Under the pieces are notes generated by a model. It had not been told where the DNA came from, made no database searches, and saw nothing but the letters and a program-made list of their open reading frames with translations. Positions 61,075-64,000 of a DNA stretch of 64,000 nt are shown here, piece by piece (the first letter of the stretch is position 1; each line of letters begins with the position of its first letter). A program made the translations under genes and the position numbers. Location: the NCBI RefSeq assembly GCF_006874625.1, contig NZ_CP030034.1, positions 3,782,001 to 3,846,000 on the forward strand. Direction: 5' to 3'. This DNA is from Bdellovibrio sp. NC01. GTDB lineage: Bacteria > Bdellovibrionota > Bdellovibrionia > Bdellovibrionales > Bdellovibrionaceae.

Positions 61075-61929
61075 ATGAAAAAAATGTGGATGGCAATTGC
61101 AGCTTTGGGACTTTTACCCGTAGTCGCATCCGCTTACATCATGCCGACAAGAACGATCCTGCAAAAAACGTCTGAAAATGCGGGCTCTGGTATTTATGCA
61201 ATTGAACAAGAAGTGCAATTTGCAAATGGTGAAGACACACTTCACTTGAAAGAAACTTGGTTGATCGATAGTGATCGCACAATGCGTTTGACTGTGACTG
61301 GCGGTAAAGATCTTCAGAACACTTTCAAAATTCAATTTGTGTACGCTGGTGGTCAACGTCACAGCATGATCGGCAATTCTAAAAAAGCAGATCGTATTTC
61401 TGACGACTTCCTTGAAAAGTTTTTGAACTTCAGAAGCCCTGAAGTTTTTGCGACAAGCCTTGCTCACTATAAAATGATTCCAACGACAGCGTTCAATAAA
61501 AAACCAATGCCGAAAACGGCTGCAGAAATTAAATACGAACCAGAATCATGGGTTCGCTATTCACGCACAGGTGGCGTACCAAATTATGCTTTGGGTATCG
61601 CGACTCCAGTGGGTCAAGATGCAAACAACCCTGGAATCTGGATCGAGCAAGATCAATTCGTGGTTCGCAAAGTTCGTTTGCCAAGCCAAGTTGAAATGAC
61701 GGCGGATAACTACAATCAATTCGCAAAAGGTTTGTATTATCCTCGTGCACGCACGGTTCGCTGGGGCAACAACACTGTGAATATTCGTCTAATCAGTGTT
61801 TCAGCTCGCCCCAATACGGCTGCAAACTTATTCCAACCGTCTTCAATCGACAGCAATTTGAACTTGTCTGGCATTGAAAAACTTCCTGCTAAAGACGCAG
61901 TTATTGAGTTCTACTCGAGGTACAGATGA
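61075..61929 (+). CDS. Exported protein of unknown function
   Basis: 284 residues with a signal peptide (to about residue 20, ASA). The mature part is strand-rich with few motifs: 'TILQKTSENAGSGIYAIEQE' then repeated beta segments, vaguely reminiscent of LolA-type periplasmic carriers. It is coupled to priA by ATGA and follows galU by 25 bases, so galU, this gene and priA may be one message. The ribosome site is AGAGG. Confidence 0.75.
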   Translation: MKKMWMAIAALGLLPVVASAYIMPTRTILQKTSENAGSGIYAIEQEVQFANGEDTLHLKETWLIDSDRTMRLTVTGGKDLQNTFKIQFVYAGGQRHSMIGNSKKADRISDDFLEKFLNFRSPEVFATSLAHYKMIPTTAFNKKPMPKTAAEIKYEPESWVRYSRTGGVPNYALGIATPVGQDANNPGIWIEQDQFVVRKVRLPSQVEMTADNYNQFAKGLYYPRARTVRWGNNTVNIRLISVSARPNTAANLFQPSSIDSNLNLSGIEKLPAKDAVIEFYSRYR

Positions 61930-63962
61930 GTGAAAAGCTGTGGAAGGTTGCAGTCGATGCTCCCCTTCCAGAGGCTCTCACTTACAGCTTCTCTGAACCA
62001 TTACAGCGAGGCCAGTTAGTTAATGCGCCTCTAGGAAAAAGAAAAGTAAAGGGCTTAGCTTTAGGCCCGACCGAGACACTTCCTGAATTTCAAATCAAAA
62101 GTATTGATTCGATTGATGAAGAATATCGCCCCCTGCCCGAGCCATTTGTAAAATGGCTTGAGTGGCTGGCGTCGTATTATCTTCACCCCGTTGGTCAAGT
62201 GGTGCAATCGGCGTTTCCTCCTTTGAAAAAGCAGGAAAAAACGCGTGCAAGCAAACGTGCGCCGGTTATTCCGCAACTTGAAGCCGACACGCAGTTAGAT
62301 CTGACACCCGAACAACAAAAATGTTTTGAAGACATTTCGAAACACGAAGGCTTTTCTACGCATTTGCTTTTTGGTGTGACGGGCTCTGGTAAGACCGAAG
62401 TTTATTTGCGCTTGCTGGATAAAGTTTTAAAAGAAGGCAAACGCGGATTAGTTCTAGTTCCCGAAATCTCTTTGACACCACAATTAGTGCAACGATTCGC
62501 GCGTCGTTTTGGCGATAAAATCGCAGCCACTCACTCGCAATTGACAGATCGTGAACGCACGAATCAATGGTGGGACATTGTCGATGGCAAAAAATCTATT
62601 TTGATTGGCGCACGTTCAGCTTTGTTCTGCCCGATTGAGGATTTAGGTTTAATCATCGTCGACGAAGAACACGAACCAAGTTTCAAGCAAGATGAAAAAT
62701 TAAAATACAACGGCCGCGACGCCGCTGTGATGCTTGGTAAAATGATGAATTGTCCTGTCGTTCTTGGCTCTGCCACTCCGAGCTTAGAAACTTGGAAGAA
62801 TGCACAAGAAGGAAAATATCACCTGCACACGTTGAAAAATCGTGTGGCTGGACGTGCATTGCCTACGATTGAAGTAATCGATTTACGTCAGCAAAAGGCC
62901 GACGATGATAAGCAGAAAATGATGGTGCAAAAATATTCGCACCTGCCATTCTGGTTAAGTCCCGAGCTTTTTGAAAAAATGCATGAGGTGTTAGATCAAG
63001 GCGATCAAGCCGCTTTATTCTTGAATCGTCGTGGTGTTGCGCAGATGGTGGTGTGTCCTGCTTGTGGTCACACGCGCGAATGCCCGAACTGCGATATTTC
63101 ACTCACATTACATGCAGGTTCGCATTTAATCTGTCACTACTGTGACTATCACGAACAGTTCAAAACGAAATGTCCTGACTGCAAAGAAGGCGAAATGGAA
63201 GCGATCGGTTTAGGAACCGAGCTTCTTGAAAACGATCTGACTCGTCTTTTTCCAGGTAAAAAAATCGCACGTGCGGACCGCGATGAAATTCAAAGTCGCG
63301 CCGATCTTGAAGAACTGATCAGCAATATGGAAACAGGCGAGATTGATATTCTCGTTGGAACACAGATGATTGCGAAGGGTTTGGATTTTCCAAAACTCAA
63401 ACTTGTCGGTTTAGTTTTGGCTGATGTCGGCTTCAATCTCCCTGATTTCCGTGCAACCGAAAGAAGTTTCCAACTGATCACACAGATGAGTGGACGCAGT
63501 GGACGTCACGTAAAAGAAGGCGAAAGTCCGGGCTACGTCATCATTCAAACTTTCAATACGGAACATGAGAGTATCACTTTCGCACGCAATCATGACTATG
63601 AAGGATTCGCAAATAATGAACTCATGATCCGAGGAGCCCTCAACTATCCACCGGTAGGTAAACTTGTGGGTATGAGAATTCAAGGGACTCATCTTGGGAA
63701 AGTTGAAGAAACCGCACGACTTTTGGCAAGAAGAGCGCAGAGTTTGAAGGAAAAATTCCCGCAATATGCGTCTATGGAAGTCTTAGGACCTGCTGAGGCC
63801 CCTCTAGCGAAGTTGCGTGGCCAGTTTAGATATCATCTTTTGTTGAAGACAAATCAGAACAGTATTGTGAATCCATTTGCGAGGCAGCTCCTTGGAGATC
63901 AGGAGTGGGTTCCTTCGGGAGTAAAAATATTGGTCGACATTGATCCAATGAATTTGCTTTAA
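61926..63962 (+). CDS. priA: Primosomal helicase PriA
   Basis: 678 residues. The N-terminal fork-DNA binding part is followed by a superfamily 2 helicase with Walker A GVTGSGKTE, Walker B DEEH and motif VI 'QMSGRSGR'. Between the two helicase lobes lie eight cysteines in pairs (CPAC, CPNC, CHYC, CPDC) that bind two zinc ions. PriA restarts stalled replication forks. It is somewhat shorter than E. coli PriA (732). It overlaps the upstream gene by ATGA. Confidence 0.96.
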   Translation: MSEKLWKVAVDAPLPEALTYSFSEPLQRGQLVNAPLGKRKVKGLALGPTETLPEFQIKSIDSIDEEYRPLPEPFVKWLEWLASYYLHPVGQVVQSAFPPLKKQEKTRASKRAPVIPQLEADTQLDLTPEQQKCFEDISKHEGFSTHLLFGVTGSGKTEVYLRLLDKVLKEGKRGLVLVPEISLTPQLVQRFARRFGDKIAATHSQLTDRERTNQWWDIVDGKKSILIGARSALFCPIEDLGLIIVDEEHEPSFKQDEKLKYNGRDAAVMLGKMMNCPVVLGSATPSLETWKNAQEGKYHLHTLKNRVAGRALPTIEVIDLRQQKADDDKQKMMVQKYSHLPFWLSPELFEKMHEVLDQGDQAALFLNRRGVAQMVVCPACGHTRECPNCDISLTLHAGSHLICHYCDYHEQFKTKCPDCKEGEMEAIGLGTELLENDLTRLFPGKKIARADRDEIQSRADLEELISNMETGEIDILVGTQMIAKGLDFPKLKLVGLVLADVGFNLPDFRATERSFQLITQMSGRSGRHVKEGESPGYVIIQTFNTEHESITFARNHDYEGFANNELMIRGALNYPPVGKLVGMRIQGTHLGKVEETARLLARRAQSLKEKFPQYASMEVLGPAEAPLAKLRGQFRYHLLLKTNQNSIVNPFARQLLGDQEWVPSGVKILVDIDPMNLL

Positions 63963-63967
63963 CAACT

Positions 63968-63998
63968 AAGCCTCAGTTAGAATCTACTCTTGAGGTTT
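63968..63998 (+). terminator. Possible terminator after priA, at the window edge
   Basis: AAGCCTCA pairs with TGAGGTTT (8 bp, one G-T) over a 15-nt loop, five bases past the priA stop. The tail that would show a T-run is outside the window. Confidence 0.4.
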
Positions 63999-64000
63999 AA

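Overview
The window reads as a chromosomal segment of a predatory delta-type bacterium of the Bdellovibrio group (Bdellovibrionota). This is inferred from content, not from a database match. The evidence is a TIGR02147-type regulator paired with a secreted protein, a surface protein whose lipobox-like segment reads SFQNCG, a full set of Gram-negative envelope genes, and many short secreted proteins of unknown function. Gene density is high and translationally coupled ATGA or TAATG junctions are common. I saw no rRNA, tRNA, CRISPR array, insertion sequence or prophage.

Layout. 1-2.1 kb: a TPR plus winged-helix regulator cut by the left edge, and an EamA-type transporter. 2.2-12.3 kb: a proteolysis and stress block (lon, clpP-clpX, pepA) with a histidine kinase/response regulator pair. 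12.5-16.7 kb: small secreted and membrane proteins, a KH-domain RNA-binding protein, and the TIGR02147 regulator with its secreted partner. 16.7-21.1 kb (minus strand): two ArsA-like ATPases, a TPR lipoprotein and an ATP-grasp type glutamate-cysteine ligase in one tight run. 21.2-24.6 kb: trigger factor and two alpha/beta hydrolases. 24.7-29.7 kb (minus): the division and cell-wall operon ftsE-ftsX-envC followed by an S41 C-terminal processing protease. 29.9-40.1 kb (plus): outer-membrane DUF481 protein, MscL with a zinc ribbon, a coiled-coil secreted protein, then class A PBP, uvrA and an MsbA-type exporter in one coupled run.

40.2-46.2 kb is the most interesting stretch. A complete sigma-54 activator is followed by a protein that looks like a decayed copy of the same AAA+ module, and then by AmgK-like and MurU-like genes for MurNAc salvage. 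A DUF1343/NamZ-like exo-muramidase converges on them, and a NagZ-like glycosidase lies 6 kb downstream. Together these could turn peptidoglycan fragments back into UDP-MurNAc, which would suit a cell that digests its prey's wall.

46.3-51.1 kb (minus) holds a three-gene operon: a TadG-like membrane-anchored protein and two exported Gly/Ser-rich proteins. 51.2-64 kb has nagZ, a TonB-family protein, a LysR regulator with a clear ATC-N9-GAT box facing a secreted protein, a 42-residue basic protein, a beta-barrel protein and M23 peptidase whose start codons overlap head to head, galU and priA.

Several leaders carry hairpins that would hide the ribosome binding site, and several convergent pairs touch or share a CTAG stop, so RNA-level control and compact packing are recurring themes.
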